Translations under genes and position numbers: made by a program
Assembly (NCBI RefSeq): GCF_012933385.1
Contig: NZ_JABBPN010000003.1
Coordinates: 186,001 to 250,000 of the forward strand
Reading direction: 5' to 3'
Source of the DNA: Paenibacillus lemnae
Lineage (GTDB): Bacteria; Bacillota; Bacilli; Paenibacillales; Paenibacillaceae
DNA: 64,000 bases
Part shown: positions 47,074 to 56,636 of the stretch, in pieces
How the letters are laid out: each line of letters opens with the position of its first letter
How positions within the stretch are numbered: the stretch's first letter is position 1
Notes under the pieces: model-generated
What the model was told of the DNA's origin: nothing
The model's input: the letters and a program-made list of their open reading frames with translations, nothing else
The model's database searches: none

Positions 47074-50000
47074 TTGAAGAGGTTAGGCAGGGTTTTGCTG
47101 AGTGTATGTCTGCTGCTGGGAGCGCTGAGCGGCTGGACAGGAGAGAAGGCGGTTTTTGGAAATTCAGGGGCTTCTCCGGTAGATCCTAAGCTGAGTGCTG
47201 GGTTTTACCATGCCGTTTCGCTGGTCAGCAGTGGTGAAGTGTATTCATGGGGACAAAATACGAAAGGCCAATTAGGCAATGAATCGACGGTTTCAAGGAG
47301 CGGTCCGGTAAGAACGAAAGGTCTCACGGATGTCATTGAGATCGCCACCGGAGCCCGGAGTTCTATGGCGCTGAAAAGAGACGGCACAGTATGGAGCTGG
47401 GGCGCGAACGAGCAAGGAGAGCTTGGCATTGGCACCGAAGTCAATGTAAATGTTCCGGTCCAAGTGCAGGGACTTCCTGCCATCCGGGCTATTGCCGGAA
47501 GTGTCGGGTATCATATGCTGGCTCTGGATGAAGAAGGTGAAGTGTGGGGCTGGGGCAGGAATGATGATGGTGAGGTCGGGGATGGTACCTTGGTCAAGAG
47601 AACATCCCCTGTGAAGGTGCAGGGTTTGAGCGGCGTAGTTCAGATTGCTGCCGGAGAGTACAACAGTCTTGCTCTGAAAAGTGATGGGACGGTCTGGGCT
47701 TGGGGACATAACGGGTATGGCGAATTGGGAGACGGTACTCGAACAAACCGATCCCTTGCTGTGCAGGTGAACGGCCTGAATGACGTGAAGTCCATCTCGG
47801 CAGGGACTTTTTTCAGTCTCGCCCTAAAGAACGACGGTACAGTCTGGGCTTGGGGGCGCAATATCTATGGCACGCTGGGTGACGGAAGCAGAAGTGACCG
47901 GTCTCTGCCTGTGCAGGTGCAGAATTTACAGGATATTACGAAAATAAGTGCAGGAGCACATCACAGTCTGGCCCTGGATGCCGATGGTAATGTGTGGGGC
48001 TGGGGCGCTAACAATCACGGACAATTGGGGCAGGGAAATGAACTTTCTACCACAGTGCCTCTTCAAGCTGCAGGCATTGACAGTGTGATTGACATTGCAG
48101 CAGGCGGGTATTTCAGTTTAGCGCTGAAGGACAGCGGCATTTTATGGGCCTGGGGATATGGGAGAGGCGGTGAGATGGCGGATAATACGGCGAACAGCCG
48201 CAACCTGCCCGCTGTCACCAAGGCAGTGCTGGACACTACGGCACCGGTGCCAAGTGTCAGCCAGTTAAATGTGGTGGAAACAGAGCCCGGTACCGTAGAG
48301 GTGAATTGGGATGCCGCTAACGATAACCTGACAGCCACGGACCAGCTGGAGTACATGCTGTACGTCTCAACCAGTGCGGTGATCGATACCGTGGCACGCA
48401 TAGAACGGCATGGAGCCCCGCTGGGCAGTTATGCACCAGCTTCATTGCAGCAGATGGTATATGGCCTGGAGCCGGGCAAAACCTATTACTTCAATGTCAT
48501 TGTGAGGGACAGAGCCGGATATAAGGCGGCATATACGGTAAAGCCTTTTGCCGCGGCCAAACCTAAACTCTATACCGTAACCTATGACGGAAATGAAAGC
48601 ACGGCAGGGAGTGTGCCGACAGATAACGGCATTTATGCAGAAGGTGATGTTGTGACGGTGTCCGGCAACACCGGGGGATTGTCACGAGACGGATATGAGT
48701 TTATAGGGTGGAACACAGCAGCGGACGGAACGGGGAATGCTTACACCCCGGGAGACAAGCTTCTGATCTCGGATCATCATGTTACGCTGTATGCCGTCTG
48801 GAGAGTTCCTTCGGTCGATCCGCCGGACCCAGACCCTGCAGTAGAGGTTTTCCTGGAGCAGCTGGATCTGGAATCCTCAGCAGGAACGGTTGATTTGACG
48901 CCAGCCTTTTCCAGCTCAGTGCATGAGTATACGGCAAGCCTGAGACATGATAGTGATCATGTGTCGGTGACCGCGGATGTTTACGACAGCAGGACAGTGG
49001 TCACCGCCGGTGTTTATGGACAGGACGGGGAAGTGATGTCCGGGCCTGTGATGCTGCTCTCAGGTGTTAAGAGTCCCGCGCTCCCGATACCTTCAGGGAC
49101 CAGCAGTATCAAAGTAGAGGTTTCAGCGGCGTCAGGTGAGAAGTTGGTATACATGGTTACTGTAATAAGGGAGGCTGAGCCTGGCAGCGAGGTTCCAGGA
49201 GACGGCGAGGGCGACGGTGTTGGTGACGGAGGCGGCGATAATGACGGAGACGGCTCTGGAGATGATGAAGGTTCCCCGTCTCCACCTGAAACTCCGTCAC
49301 CGGGCAGCGGAGGTGTTCCGGTGTCAGGTGGATCAGGTTCTCCGGTTCCGGGCGATTCTACAATCCTCCCAGAGCAGTTAAAGATCGTATCGCTTGTGAA
49401 CGACCAGGCGCTGTCAGGCATCGTCACCGGAACGGTGAAGCAGGAGAACAACAGGACAGCTGCAAGTCTGATCCTCGATGGTACCCGCCTTGCTCAAGCA
49501 ATGGCAGCGAATACGGGAAATGCTGACGTATTTATTAACGTTCCAGGAAAAATGGACGAGATCACGCTGGATCTGGACAACTCAGCATTGGAACTGCTGC
49601 ACAGCCGTAAAGGTATCATCAAGCTTTATACAGAGATTGGCCAGTTGACATTACCTGTGCATGAGATCCCGTCTCCGGCAGCTGCAGGTTTATTATTGAA
49701 GAGTGTGTCGCCACCTTCTGTGAATCAGGTGCAGGAGAATGCGGCGAGCATTCAATTGTCGGTGGTTGGCGAGGAAGATCAAGCGAACATTTCTCAAGAG
49801 GCGATGGCGCAGGGATACCGGCTGCTCGGCGTGCCGGTAGAGTTGGCCGTATGGGTTTCATCGGGTGATGGGTTGGAATCTGTAGCGAACTTTAGCCGGA
49901 TGGTAGAATTGAGAATCCCGAGACCGGAAGAAACAGGTGGAGGCCGGATCACAACAGCTGCTGCATGGAAGGCGGGGAAAGAACTAAGGCATGTTCCGGC

Positions 50001-50694
50001 AAACATGAAGCCGCAGGATGGTGAAGTACTCCCAGAGGTGGTGCTGAGCACACTGGCACCCGGTACATTTGTGCTGCTTCAGGAGATCTCCTCTCCCGTC
50101 TTCAGGGATCTTCGCGGACACTGGTCTGAGCCTGCGGTAAAGAGCCTGGCATCCAAAATGATTGTTCAGGGTTATGACGGCCATCTTTCAGTAAATTATG
50201 CACCAGACGCACCAGTTACACGCGCTGAACTGCTCGCAATTATGGTTCGAGCTTTTGGTCTGAAGTCAGACCCATCCAGTGATACCGGGCTTAAGGCTTC
50301 TCCGTTTACAGATGTGAAGGCCAGTGATTGGTTTTATGATGCTGCAGGTGCTGCTTATGAGTATGGTATCGTTCAGGGATATAGGGATGCAGCATTTAGG
50401 CCGTTAAGCCCCATCACTCGCCAGGAAGCGATGGTCTTGATGATGAGGCTGTCTGAAACAGCAGGGGGCGGGCTTATGCTCAGTCAGGACCAGGTAGTGT
50501 TGACGGGGTATACAGACAAGAATGCTCTTTCTCCTTGGGCAGAGCGGGCTGCGACATTATTGATTCAACATGGCGTGATCCAGGGCTCAAGTCAGCAGCT
50601 TCGTCCGGCAGGCATCTTGACCCGGGCGGAAGCTGCGGTCATGACAGAAAGGCTGCTGGTCAAGACCGGACTTATCGAATCCAGGTCCTTCTGA
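47074..50694 (+). CDS. RCC1-repeat, SLH-anchored surface protein
   Basis: A protein of 1206 residues from a TTG start with AGGAGGGATCAAGG upstream. A signal peptide (1-30) is followed by seven RCC1 units (about 40-385), each with a WGxNxxGxLG core (WSWGANEQGELGIG, WGWGRNDDGEVGDG and others), enough for one seven-bladed propeller. Then come a fibronectin type III domain (390-490), an InlB-type B-repeat (YTVTYDGNESTAGSVP ... GWNTAADGTGNAYTPGD), a cadherin-like beta-sandwich (about 590-700), a low-complexity Gly/Asp/Pro/Ser linker (about 705-765), a further beta domain and three SLH domains (about 1008-1206). SLH domains bind pyruvylated wall polymer, so the propeller is displayed outside. Its ligand is unknown. 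Confidence 0.93.
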   Translation: MKRLGRVLLSVCLLLGALSGWTGEKAVFGNSGASPVDPKLSAGFYHAVSLVSSGEVYSWGQNTKGQLGNESTVSRSGPVRTKGLTDVIEIATGARSSMALKRDGTVWSWGANEQGELGIGTEVNVNVPVQVQGLPAIRAIAGSVGYHMLALDEEGEVWGWGRNDDGEVGDGTLVKRTSPVKVQGLSGVVQIAAGEYNSLALKSDGTVWAWGHNGYGELGDGTRTNRSLAVQVNGLNDVKSISAGTFFSLALKNDGTVWAWGRNIYGTLGDGSRSDRSLPVQVQNLQDITKISAGAHHSLALDADGNVWGWGANNHGQLGQGNELSTTVPLQAAGIDSVIDIAAGGYFSLALKDSGILWAWGYGRGGEMADNTANSRNLPAVTKAVLDTTAPVPSVSQLNVVETEPGTVEVNWDAANDNLTATDQLEYMLYVSTSAVIDTVARIERHGAPLGSYAPASLQQMVYGLEPGKTYYFNVIVRDRAGYKAAYTVKPFAAAKPKLYTVTYDGNESTAGSVPTDNGIYAEGDVVTVSGNTGGLSRDGYEFIGWNTAADGTGNAYTPGDKLLISDHHVTLYAVWRVPSVDPPDPDPAVEVFLEQLDLESSAGTVDLTPAFSSSVHEYTASLRHDSDHVSVTADVYDSRTVVTAGVYGQDGEVMSGPVMLLSGVKSPALPIPSGTSSIKVEVSAASGEKLVYMVTVIREAEPGSEVPGDGEGDGVGDGGGDNDGDGSGDDEGSPSPPETPSPGSGGVPVSGGSGSPVPGDSTILPEQLKIVSLVNDQALSGIVTGTVKQENNRTAASLILDGTRLAQAMAANTGNADVFINVPGKMDEITLDLDNSALELLHSRKGIIKLYTEIGQLTLPVHEIPSPAAAGLLLKSVSPPSVNQVQENAASIQLSVVGEEDQANISQEAMAQGYRLLGVPVELAVWVSSGDGLESVANFSRMVELRIPRPEETGGGRITTAAAWKAGKELRHVPANMKPQDGEVLPEVVLSTLAPGTFVLLQEISSPVFRDLRGHWSEPAVKSLASKMIVQGYDGHLSVNYAPDAPVTRAELLAIMVRAFGLKSDPSSDTGLKASPFTDVKASDWFYDAAGAAYEYGIVQGYRDAAFRPLSPITRQEAMVLMMRLSETAGGGLMLSQDQVVLTGYTDKNALSPWAERAATLLIQHGVIQGSSQQLRPAGILTRAEAAVMTERLLVKTGLIESRSF

Positions 50695-50740
50695 CAGGGT
50701 GCCCACCAGAGAGGGCATGCTGCTGTAAATATAAACACAT

Positions 50741-50788
50741 GGGGCCGCCTCATTAAGATCTTAGATCTTTGTGAGGCGGCCCCGTTTT
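50741..50788 (+). terminator. Terminator after the RCC1-SLH gene
   Basis: GGGGCCGCCTCA and TGAGGCGGCCCC arms, with an inner AGATC/GATCT pairing, followed by GTTTTG. Confidence 0.85.
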
Positions 50789-50959
50789 GCTGACTAGGTG
50801 ACGTTGTAGCTGCGAATCAATTCGAGTTACTCTAGCGAAGATGAATAATACAAAGCCGTAATGTGCACCTAACGCGATTCAACCCATTCGTCATGCATTT
50901 GTGCACCATGTATGTGGAACACCGCATACATTTCGGCGCGCGAGCAGGGTTTGTGCACT

Positions 50960-52630
50960 CTACAGCATATTTCTCCGCTGAAAAGCAATTAAAGCATTGT
51001 ATAGCTGCAGTCTTCGGATCGGCTTAAAAGTCATGAAGCTGAATTGTGACTGCTGTTCATCGTCCAGCCGGGTTCCAATGGGAGCAAGCAGGGAGACAGG
51101 AACCCCTTCCTTCTGGAAAAGCATTGAATCCTCTCCATGAAGAAGACTCCGGTCCAGGAGGATGAGGTCGTATGGTTCCGGGGATGACAGTGCCGTTTGC
51201 GCCTCCATGCCGTTCTGGACAAACGTACTCTGGATTCCCCAGCAAGTGAGCAGCTGGCCCAAAATGTGACCGCTGGTTTCGTTATCATCTGCGATAAGAA
51301 CGCGCATCGGTTCAAAAATATCGGGATCGAGATCATGCAGCAAGTTTTCGTAACCCTTATAACGCTTGAAATAAAGAGTCAGCTCAATAGTCGTTCCATG
51401 GCCGGGTTGGCTCTTTACGTTGAGTTTTCCGTCCATCAGCTGAATCAGCTTATTCGCAATGGCAAGTCCCAGTCCTGTGCCTCCGTAATGATGGTTTTGA
51501 TCTTTACGGTGAAGCTGCTGATATCGCTGGAACATTCCATTCAGCTTATCAGGCTCAATCCCTACGCCAGTATCCCGGATCGAAATGTGAAGACATTCCG
51601 TATCTTCCGGGGCGCCGCCCTCTATAGAAGACAGCGTAACTACAATTTCGCCTTCATGGGTGAATTTAAGCGCATTGCTCAGAAAATTAAGCAAAATCTG
51701 CCGGACTTTAGAGGCATCGCCGAGTAAATAAGTGGGGACATTCTTGTCTACATCGAGCACAACTTCAATGTTACTGCTGAATGCTCTTGGAGAAATAACA
51801 TACAGCAGATCCTCTGTCATGGAGACAATATCAAAAGGCTCCTCATCCAGCATTGCCTTTCCGGCTTCAAGTTTACTGTAGTCCAGTAAATTATTGGTTA
51901 AATCGAGCAGGGCTTCATTGCTGCTCTGCAGCAGCTGCAAATACTCCTCCTGCTCTTCTGTTAAATCTGTTGTTTGCAGCAGGTCTGTCATACCTATAGT
52001 TCCATTAATGGAGTTGCGGATTTCATGAGTCATCGTGGCCAGGAAATCCGATTTGCTCTGAGTAAAGTCATTGGCTTCATGCGCTTCCGCCTGAAGGATC
52101 TCGACTTGCTCCTCGGCCAGCTGCATGTCTTTCTCTAGGTTACGGCTCCGGTTCATCTGGCGGCTTACCGTCCGATCCAGCTCAATAACATAAGACAAAA
52201 ATACAGACATGGCTGAGAGTATTTTCAAATCCTGATCAGAGACCGGGACTTCATGGTGTTGAAACATACACAGCGTGCCGAAAGCATCTCCATTATGGTA
52301 GGAAATCGGAACACCTGCGAAGCCGAAATCTCCAACTGAAGGGTTAGAGTCCATGTTCCTGGCGGCCGGGTTCTCAGATAAATGATGAATCACCAGCGGG
52401 TCCTGCAGGGAAGGTTTGACAAGACTGGAGAAGGACTGTTCGTAAGGCAGGCATGACCCTTCCCGAGCCAAAGTTTTATCACGATTAAACGATTTGACGA
52501 TCTGGCTTGTTATTCCGTCGTTCGTTGCAATGAATATGGAATCTGCCCGGGTTAAACCGGCCAGTAGTTCAATAATATAAGCGGCAGCATCATCAAAACT
52601 GCGGAAATATCCAGATCTGTTTCTGGTCAT
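50960..52630 (-). CDS. Hybrid histidine kinase: GAF, HisKA, HATPase and receiver
   Basis: A soluble protein of 556 residues. GAF domain about 15-150 (IVKSFNRDKTLAREGSCLPY; GFAGVPISYHNGDAFGTLCM). A coiled coil (155-195) precedes HisKA with His202 (TMTHEIRNSING) and HATPase_c with LSNALKFTHEG, DTGVGIEP and GGTGLGLAIANKLIQLMDG (19). The receiver (about 442-556) has Asp448-Asp449, Asp493 (LILLDRS) and Lys536 (TFKPIRR); it is complete though slightly short. Domain order and GAF sequence closely match the shorter kinase at 31455-32675. No response regulator gene lies beside it, so phosphotransfer must go to a protein encoded elsewhere. Confidence 0.92.
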   Translation of the reverse strand: MTRNRSGYFRSFDDAAAYIIELLAGLTRADSIFIATNDGITSQIVKSFNRDKTLAREGSCLPYEQSFSSLVKPSLQDPLVIHHLSENPAARNMDSNPSVGDFGFAGVPISYHNGDAFGTLCMFQHHEVPVSDQDLKILSAMSVFLSYVIELDRTVSRQMNRSRNLEKDMQLAEEQVEILQAEAHEANDFTQSKSDFLATMTHEIRNSINGTIGMTDLLQTTDLTEEQEEYLQLLQSSNEALLDLTNNLLDYSKLEAGKAMLDEEPFDIVSMTEDLLYVISPRAFSSNIEVVLDVDKNVPTYLLGDASKVRQILLNFLSNALKFTHEGEIVVTLSSIEGGAPEDTECLHISIRDTGVGIEPDKLNGMFQRYQQLHRKDQNHHYGGTGLGLAIANKLIQLMDGKLNVKSQPGHGTTIELTLYFKRYKGYENLLHDLDPDIFEPMRVLIADDNETSGHILGQLLTCWGIQSTFVQNGMEAQTALSSPEPYDLILLDRSLLHGEDSMLFQKEGVPVSLLAPIGTRLDDEQQSQFSFMTFKPIRRLQLYNALIAFQRRNML

Positions 52631-52770
52631 TGTTCACCTCTCACATGCACGATTAAAACCATTATTAATTATACCTTATGCCGGGTTTCTTGTATAATAA
52701 TTTGGCAGACGCCTGATAAATATGTGGAATTGTGCAAATAAAAGGCATAATCGACAGATTGCTTTTTTAA

Positions 52771-52783
52771 AAAACCGAACAAT
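52771..52783. promoter_or_regulatory. PurBox-like PurR operator half-site
   Basis: AAAACCGAACAAT matches all 13 positions of the Bacillus PurBox AWWWCCGAACWWT. A poorer inverted partner AATGTTCCTTGAT follows at 52803-52815. It lies between the divergent kinase and nucleoside-transport operon, in a 319-base gene-free stretch. Confidence 0.55.
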
Positions 52784-52883
52784 AAAGCGAATGTTGCGTC
52801 TTAATGTTCCTTGATTATGTAAATTCACGATGATTTCCTACAAAAAAAGACAGATATGTTCACGAAAAAGCTAAAATTTAGCT

Positions 52884-52912
52884 TTGACAACTGTTTCTTT
52901 ATCCCATAGGAT
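52884..52912 (+). promoter_or_regulatory. Promoter of the nucleoside uptake operon
   Basis: TTGACA (52884-52889), 17 bases, TAGGAT (52907-52912): a perfect -35 and four of six in -10, with a leader of about 30 bases before the start. Confidence 0.65.
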
Positions 52913-52949
52913 TATAGGTATAAAGAAGCAAGCATACTCGAGGAGGTTA

Positions 52950-53996
52950 ATGGCAGGAATGAAAAAGACTTGGTCGACTCTACTAACAATGGTGCTGGTG
53001 GTTGGTTTGCTGGCAGGCTGCGGCGATAAACCGGCAGACGACACGAACACAGCATCTGACAATAACAATGGTTCCGGTGAGAAAAAACGCATTGCACTGG
53101 TGCTGCCGGAGAAGATCGGCGTCAATCCGTTTTTCGCGCTGATGGACGAGGGCTTGAAGAAAGCCGGTGAAGAGTTCGATGTGGAAGTCAAGACGATTGA
53201 ATCCACGGATCCAGCTTCTATTGAAACGAATCTGCGTACAGCAGTTGCCGAGAAATACGATCTCATTATTACGTCTACTTTCCAGATGGAAGATGCGCTG
53301 AAGAAGATCGCACCTGAGAATGAGGATGTACCATTTGCCATTATTGATACTGTGGTTGAAGGACCAAACATCCGCAGCGTCGTATTCCGGGAGCATGAAG
53401 CGGCTTATCTTCTGGGTGCTGCTGCCGGTCTGGCTACCCAAACCGGTAAAGTCGGCAATGTGGTCGCTGATGACATTCCGATTATGCACAAGTATATGAC
53501 TGGCTTTGAAGAAGGTGCGAAGTCGGTTCGTCCGGACGTTGAAATCTTCGTAAACTATGTCGGCAGCTTTACTGATCCGGCGAAAGCGAAAGAGTTCGCG
53601 CTGCTGCAGCATTCGAAAGGCGCTGATTTTGTGGCAGGTATGTCTGCTGTTGGTGACCTTGGCGTGTTTGAAGCTGCGAAAGAAAAAGGCTTCTATGCTT
53701 CGGGACAAGATACAGACAATACAGGAACAGATCCGGAGCACATCGTACTGGCCCAGCTTAAAGGAACCGATGCGGTGGTATATGAAACGGTGAAGGACTT
53801 TACAGAAGGTAACTTCACGTTTGACGTCAAGGACTACGGTCTGAAAGAGGGCGGCGTAGGGCTCACTTATGTAACACATGAGAGTGAAACTCCGCTGAAT
53901 GACTTCATCGGACAAGATGTGATTGATCAGCTTAAAGGAATCTCTGAAGATATCATTTCCGGCAAAATCAAGGTGACGAACGCATTGGAACAATAA
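52950..53996 (+). CDS. BMP-family nucleoside-binding lipoprotein (NupN/YufN-like)
   Basis: A lipoprotein of 348 residues with lipobox LAGC near residue 23. AGGAGG lies only three bases before this ATG; the ATG at 52959 (MKKTWS), 12 bases away, is an equally likely start. The mature protein is a BMP/Med-family binding protein: KKRIALVLPEKIGVNPFFAL, VGNVVADDIP and SGQDTDNTGTDPEHIVLAQL. Such proteins bind purine nucleosides outside the cell for an ABC importer. The ATPase and both permeases follow, as in nupNOPQ of Bacillus subtilis (guanosine uptake). A stem-loop after the gene probably gives it higher expression than the membrane parts. Confidence 0.92.
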   Translation: MAGMKKTWSTLLTMVLVVGLLAGCGDKPADDTNTASDNNNGSGEKKRIALVLPEKIGVNPFFALMDEGLKKAGEEFDVEVKTIESTDPASIETNLRTAVAEKYDLIITSTFQMEDALKKIAPENEDVPFAIIDTVVEGPNIRSVVFREHEAAYLLGAAAGLATQTGKVGNVVADDIPIMHKYMTGFEEGAKSVRPDVEIFVNYVGSFTDPAKAKEFALLQHSKGADFVAGMSAVGDLGVFEAAKEKGFYASGQDTDNTGTDPEHIVLAQLKGTDAVVYETVKDFTEGNFTFDVKDYGLKEGGVGLTYVTHESETPLNDFIGQDVIDQLKGISEDIISGKIKVTNALEQ

Positions 53997-54009
53997 AGGA
54001 GTCTTAACG

Positions 54010-54039
54010 AGACCGGCTGTCCATGGCAGTCGGTCTTTC
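54010..54039 (+). terminator. Stem-loop between lipoprotein and ATPase genes
   Basis: AGACCGGCTG and CAGTCGGTCT pair with one G-U around a seven-base loop; TTTC follows. The short T-run suggests partial termination or RNA end protection inside the operon. Confidence 0.6.
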
Positions 54040-54075
54040 ATTCATTTCTACAAAAGGAGAGGGAGGATAACGTTC

Positions 54076-55572
54076 ATGCTGCTTCAGATGGAGAACATTA
54101 CGAAAATGTACGGCGGTTTCAGTGCCAACCGCAGTATTGATTTTTCCCTCCAGCCCGGCGAGGTGCACGCCATTGTCGGTGAGAACGGGGCGGGAAAAAC
54201 GACACTGATGCGGATCCTGTACGGCATGGAACAGCCCACATCCGGGACCATACGTGTGGACGGCCGGGAAGTGACCTTTGACAGTCCTCTGGATGCGATC
54301 AAACAGGGGATCGGGATGGTGCATCAGCATTTTATGCTGTTTCCTTCTTTCAGCATTGCCGAGAACATCGTCATCGGAAGCGAACCTGGAAAAGCGTTGC
54401 GCTTTGACCGCAGGCAGGCTGCCGAAATTGTTAAAGGGCTGTGCGAGAAATACGGGATGAAAGTAGATCCGGAAGCTTCGGTCGGCAGTAGTGCACCAGG
54501 GGTACAGCAGCGTGTGGAAATTTTGAAAGTGCTGTATCAGGGCGCGGAGGTGATTATTCTGGACGAGCCGACAGGTGTGCTGACACCGCTGGAAGTCCAG
54601 GATTTACTTGCTGCGATCAAGATGCTCTCGAAGCAGGGAAAGAGTTTTATTCTCATCAGCCACAAGCTGAATGAAGTGCTTGATGTGGCAGATCGGATTA
54701 CTGTACTGCGGGATGGTGCGGTAACAGGAAGTGTAGCTAAAGGGGAAACCGATGCCTACCAACTCTCCCGAATGATGGTCGGCCGTGAACTGAAAGAGCT
54801 GAACCGTACTCCCGCAGTGCCTGGAGACAAGGTGCTGGAGCTTTCCGGAATCGGGATCAAGGGTTCCCGAAGCAAGGCTGTGCTGGATGATATCTCACTA
54901 TCCGTTCATTCCGGAGAGATTGTCGGAATCGCTGGCATCTCCGGGAATGGCCAATCGGAGCTGCTGCAGGTGATCTCAGGCTTGATGCAGCCGGATCAGG
55001 GCGTGGTCAGTCTGGGCGGCAAGGATGTTACAGGGCTCTCTACCCGCCAGATTCGTGAGCAGGGATTGGCGCACATTCCAGAGGACCGGTATGTGTGGGG
55101 AGCGAATCGTGAGGCAACGGTGCTGGAGACCGGACTGATGGGACATCAGCGCCGGATGCAGTCCAGAGGCTTTATGAAGGGCAGGGATATCCGCGAAATG
55201 GTATCACGCTGGGTCAGCAAGTTTTCGATCAAGACCGGATCACTCGCCACCAGTACCCAGTACTTGTCTGGCGGTAATCTGCAGAAGCTGATTGTTGCCA
55301 GGGAGCTGGAGCAGGGAACCCCGTTTCTGATTGCTGCGGAGCCGACACGCGGTGTTGATATCGGAGCGATGGAGACGATTCATGGCGAGCTGCTAAAGCG
55401 CCGGAATGAAGGGACTGGTATTCTGCTTGTGTCCTCGGAACTGTCCGAGGTGCTCAAGCTGTCTGACCGGATTCTGGTCATGTATGAAGGAAAGATTGCC
55501 GGAGAGCTGCGCGCAGAGGAAGCGACAGAAGAGAAGCTGGGTCTGCTGATGGCAGGAGGAAGTATACAATGA
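54076..55572 (+). CDS. Nucleoside ABC transporter ATPase (NupO/YufO-like, tandem domains)
   Basis: A protein of 498 residues with two ATP-binding cassettes, as in RbsA/YufO. The first has Walker A GENGAGKTT and Walker B VIILDEPTGVLTP; its signature is degenerate (SAPGVQQRVEIL). The second has a non-canonical Walker A GISGNGQSEL, a signature LSGGNLQKLIVARE and Walker B PFLIAAEPTRGVDIG. This asymmetry is normal for the family. It energises import through the two permeases. AAAGGAGAGGGAGG precedes the ATG, and its end overlaps the first permease by four bases (ATGA). Confidence 0.93.
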   Translation: MLLQMENITKMYGGFSANRSIDFSLQPGEVHAIVGENGAGKTTLMRILYGMEQPTSGTIRVDGREVTFDSPLDAIKQGIGMVHQHFMLFPSFSIAENIVIGSEPGKALRFDRRQAAEIVKGLCEKYGMKVDPEASVGSSAPGVQQRVEILKVLYQGAEVIILDEPTGVLTPLEVQDLLAAIKMLSKQGKSFILISHKLNEVLDVADRITVLRDGAVTGSVAKGETDAYQLSRMMVGRELKELNRTPAVPGDKVLELSGIGIKGSRSKAVLDDISLSVHSGEIVGIAGISGNGQSELLQVISGLMQPDQGVVSLGGKDVTGLSTRQIREQGLAHIPEDRYVWGANREATVLETGLMGHQRRMQSRGFMKGRDIREMVSRWVSKFSIKTGSLATSTQYLSGGNLQKLIVARELEQGTPFLIAAEPTRGVDIGAMETIHGELLKRRNEGTGILLVSSELSEVLKLSDRILVMYEGKIAGELRAEEATEEKLGLLMAGGSIQ

Positions 55573-56636
55573 ATAAATGGATGAAAATGCTGTCTCCGCT
55601 GGTTCAGCCGGCGGCTGCCGTGCTCGTCGGCCTGCTGGTTGGTGCGGTGGCTATTGTGATTGCTGGCGGCGAAGTCTTGGAGACGTATAAGGAAATGTGG
55701 AACGGTGCCTTTGGCGGATTTTATTTCCTGACCAATACGCTGTCCAGAGCCACGCCCATCATACTGGTAGGCCTGGGTGCGGCGTTTGCTTTTCGTGCAG
55801 GATTCTTTAATCTGGGTGCACCGGGACAGATGATCTTTGGCGCGCTTGCAGCCTCACTGGTCGGATTGTACATGCCGGGACCGGGATGGCTGGTCAGTAT
55901 TGCCGCACTGCTTGCCGGTGTAATTGCCGGGGGCTTGTGGTCGGTCATGGCCGGATATTTTGATGCCCGGTTTGCTGTAAATCTGCTCATTTCGACACTG
56001 CTCCTCAATTACATTGCGGACCTGCTCGCCGGTTACCTGGTAGCTTATCCGCTGAAGGATACCTCAGGCTCTGCTGCGATGGCACAATCGGCAATGCTGG
56101 ATAAAAGCGTATGGCTTCCCAAACTGTTTTCAGGCATGCCGCTGCATATCGGTTTTGTGTTTGCAGTCGTGCTGGCTGTCATCATCTACGTGCTGCTGAA
56201 GCGCTCGGTGATCGGCTATGAGGTCCGGATGCTTGGAGGCAATCCGCTCTTCGCCCTTTATGGGGGGATTAACCGGGGGACGATGATGCTGGGGGCTATG
56301 TTCTTCAGCGGCGGTCTGGCAGGTCTTGGGGGCGCGGTTGAGATCCTTGGCTCCCAGTACCGCTATATTGACGGAGCATTGACTACCGCAGACTATGCCT
56401 GGACAGGCATTATGGCTGCACTGCTGGCCCGTTCTCATCCGCTCGGCACACTCGCTGCGGCCCTTTTCCTGGCTGCATTGCAGACCGGCGGACAGGGAGT
56501 AGAACGGAATACCGAGGTGCCGCTTGAGGTAGGGGCCATCATTCAGGCTGCGCTCATTCTGTTCATCTCCGCCCGGTTCACCTATGATTTCCTGAAACGC
56601 AGAAAGGGGAGTAAGTCACATGGAACAGCTGTTTGA
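55569..56636 (+). CDS. Nucleoside ABC transporter permease 1 (NupP/YufP-like)
   Basis: A membrane protein of 355 residues with about ten helices and the branched-chain/ribose permease fold. Characteristic text: LVGLGAAFAFRAGFFNLGAP, EVRMLGGNPLFALYGGINRG and GGLAGLGGAVEILG. The start overlaps the ATPase stop (ATGA) and the end overlaps the next permease by 17 bases, so the three genes are translationally coupled. It forms half of the nucleoside channel. Confidence 0.93.
   Translation: MNKWMKMLSPLVQPAAAVLVGLLVGAVAIVIAGGEVLETYKEMWNGAFGGFYFLTNTLSRATPIILVGLGAAFAFRAGFFNLGAPGQMIFGALAASLVGLYMPGPGWLVSIAALLAGVIAGGLWSVMAGYFDARFAVNLLISTLLLNYIADLLAGYLVAYPLKDTSGSAAMAQSAMLDKSVWLPKLFSGMPLHIGFVFAVVLAVIIYVLLKRSVIGYEVRMLGGNPLFALYGGINRGTMMLGAMFFSGGLAGLGGAVEILGSQYRYIDGALTTADYAWTGIMAALLARSHPLGTLAAALFLAALQTGGQGVERNTEVPLEVGAIIQAALILFISARFTYDFLKRRKGSKSHGTAV

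Noticed and set aside
50863..50958. Three GTGCAC hexamers (50863, 50901, 50953) and a 10-pair stem-loop at 50908-50931 beyond the hybrid kinase gene.
   Set aside because: The hexamers are short and unevenly spaced, and the stem has no T-run on either strand; I cannot support an operator or terminator.
52983..54041. A 352-codon minus-strand frame opposite the BMP lipoprotein gene.
   Set aside because: It mirrors a well-supported gene, is rich in His, Cys and Arg in an irregular way, and shows no motif.
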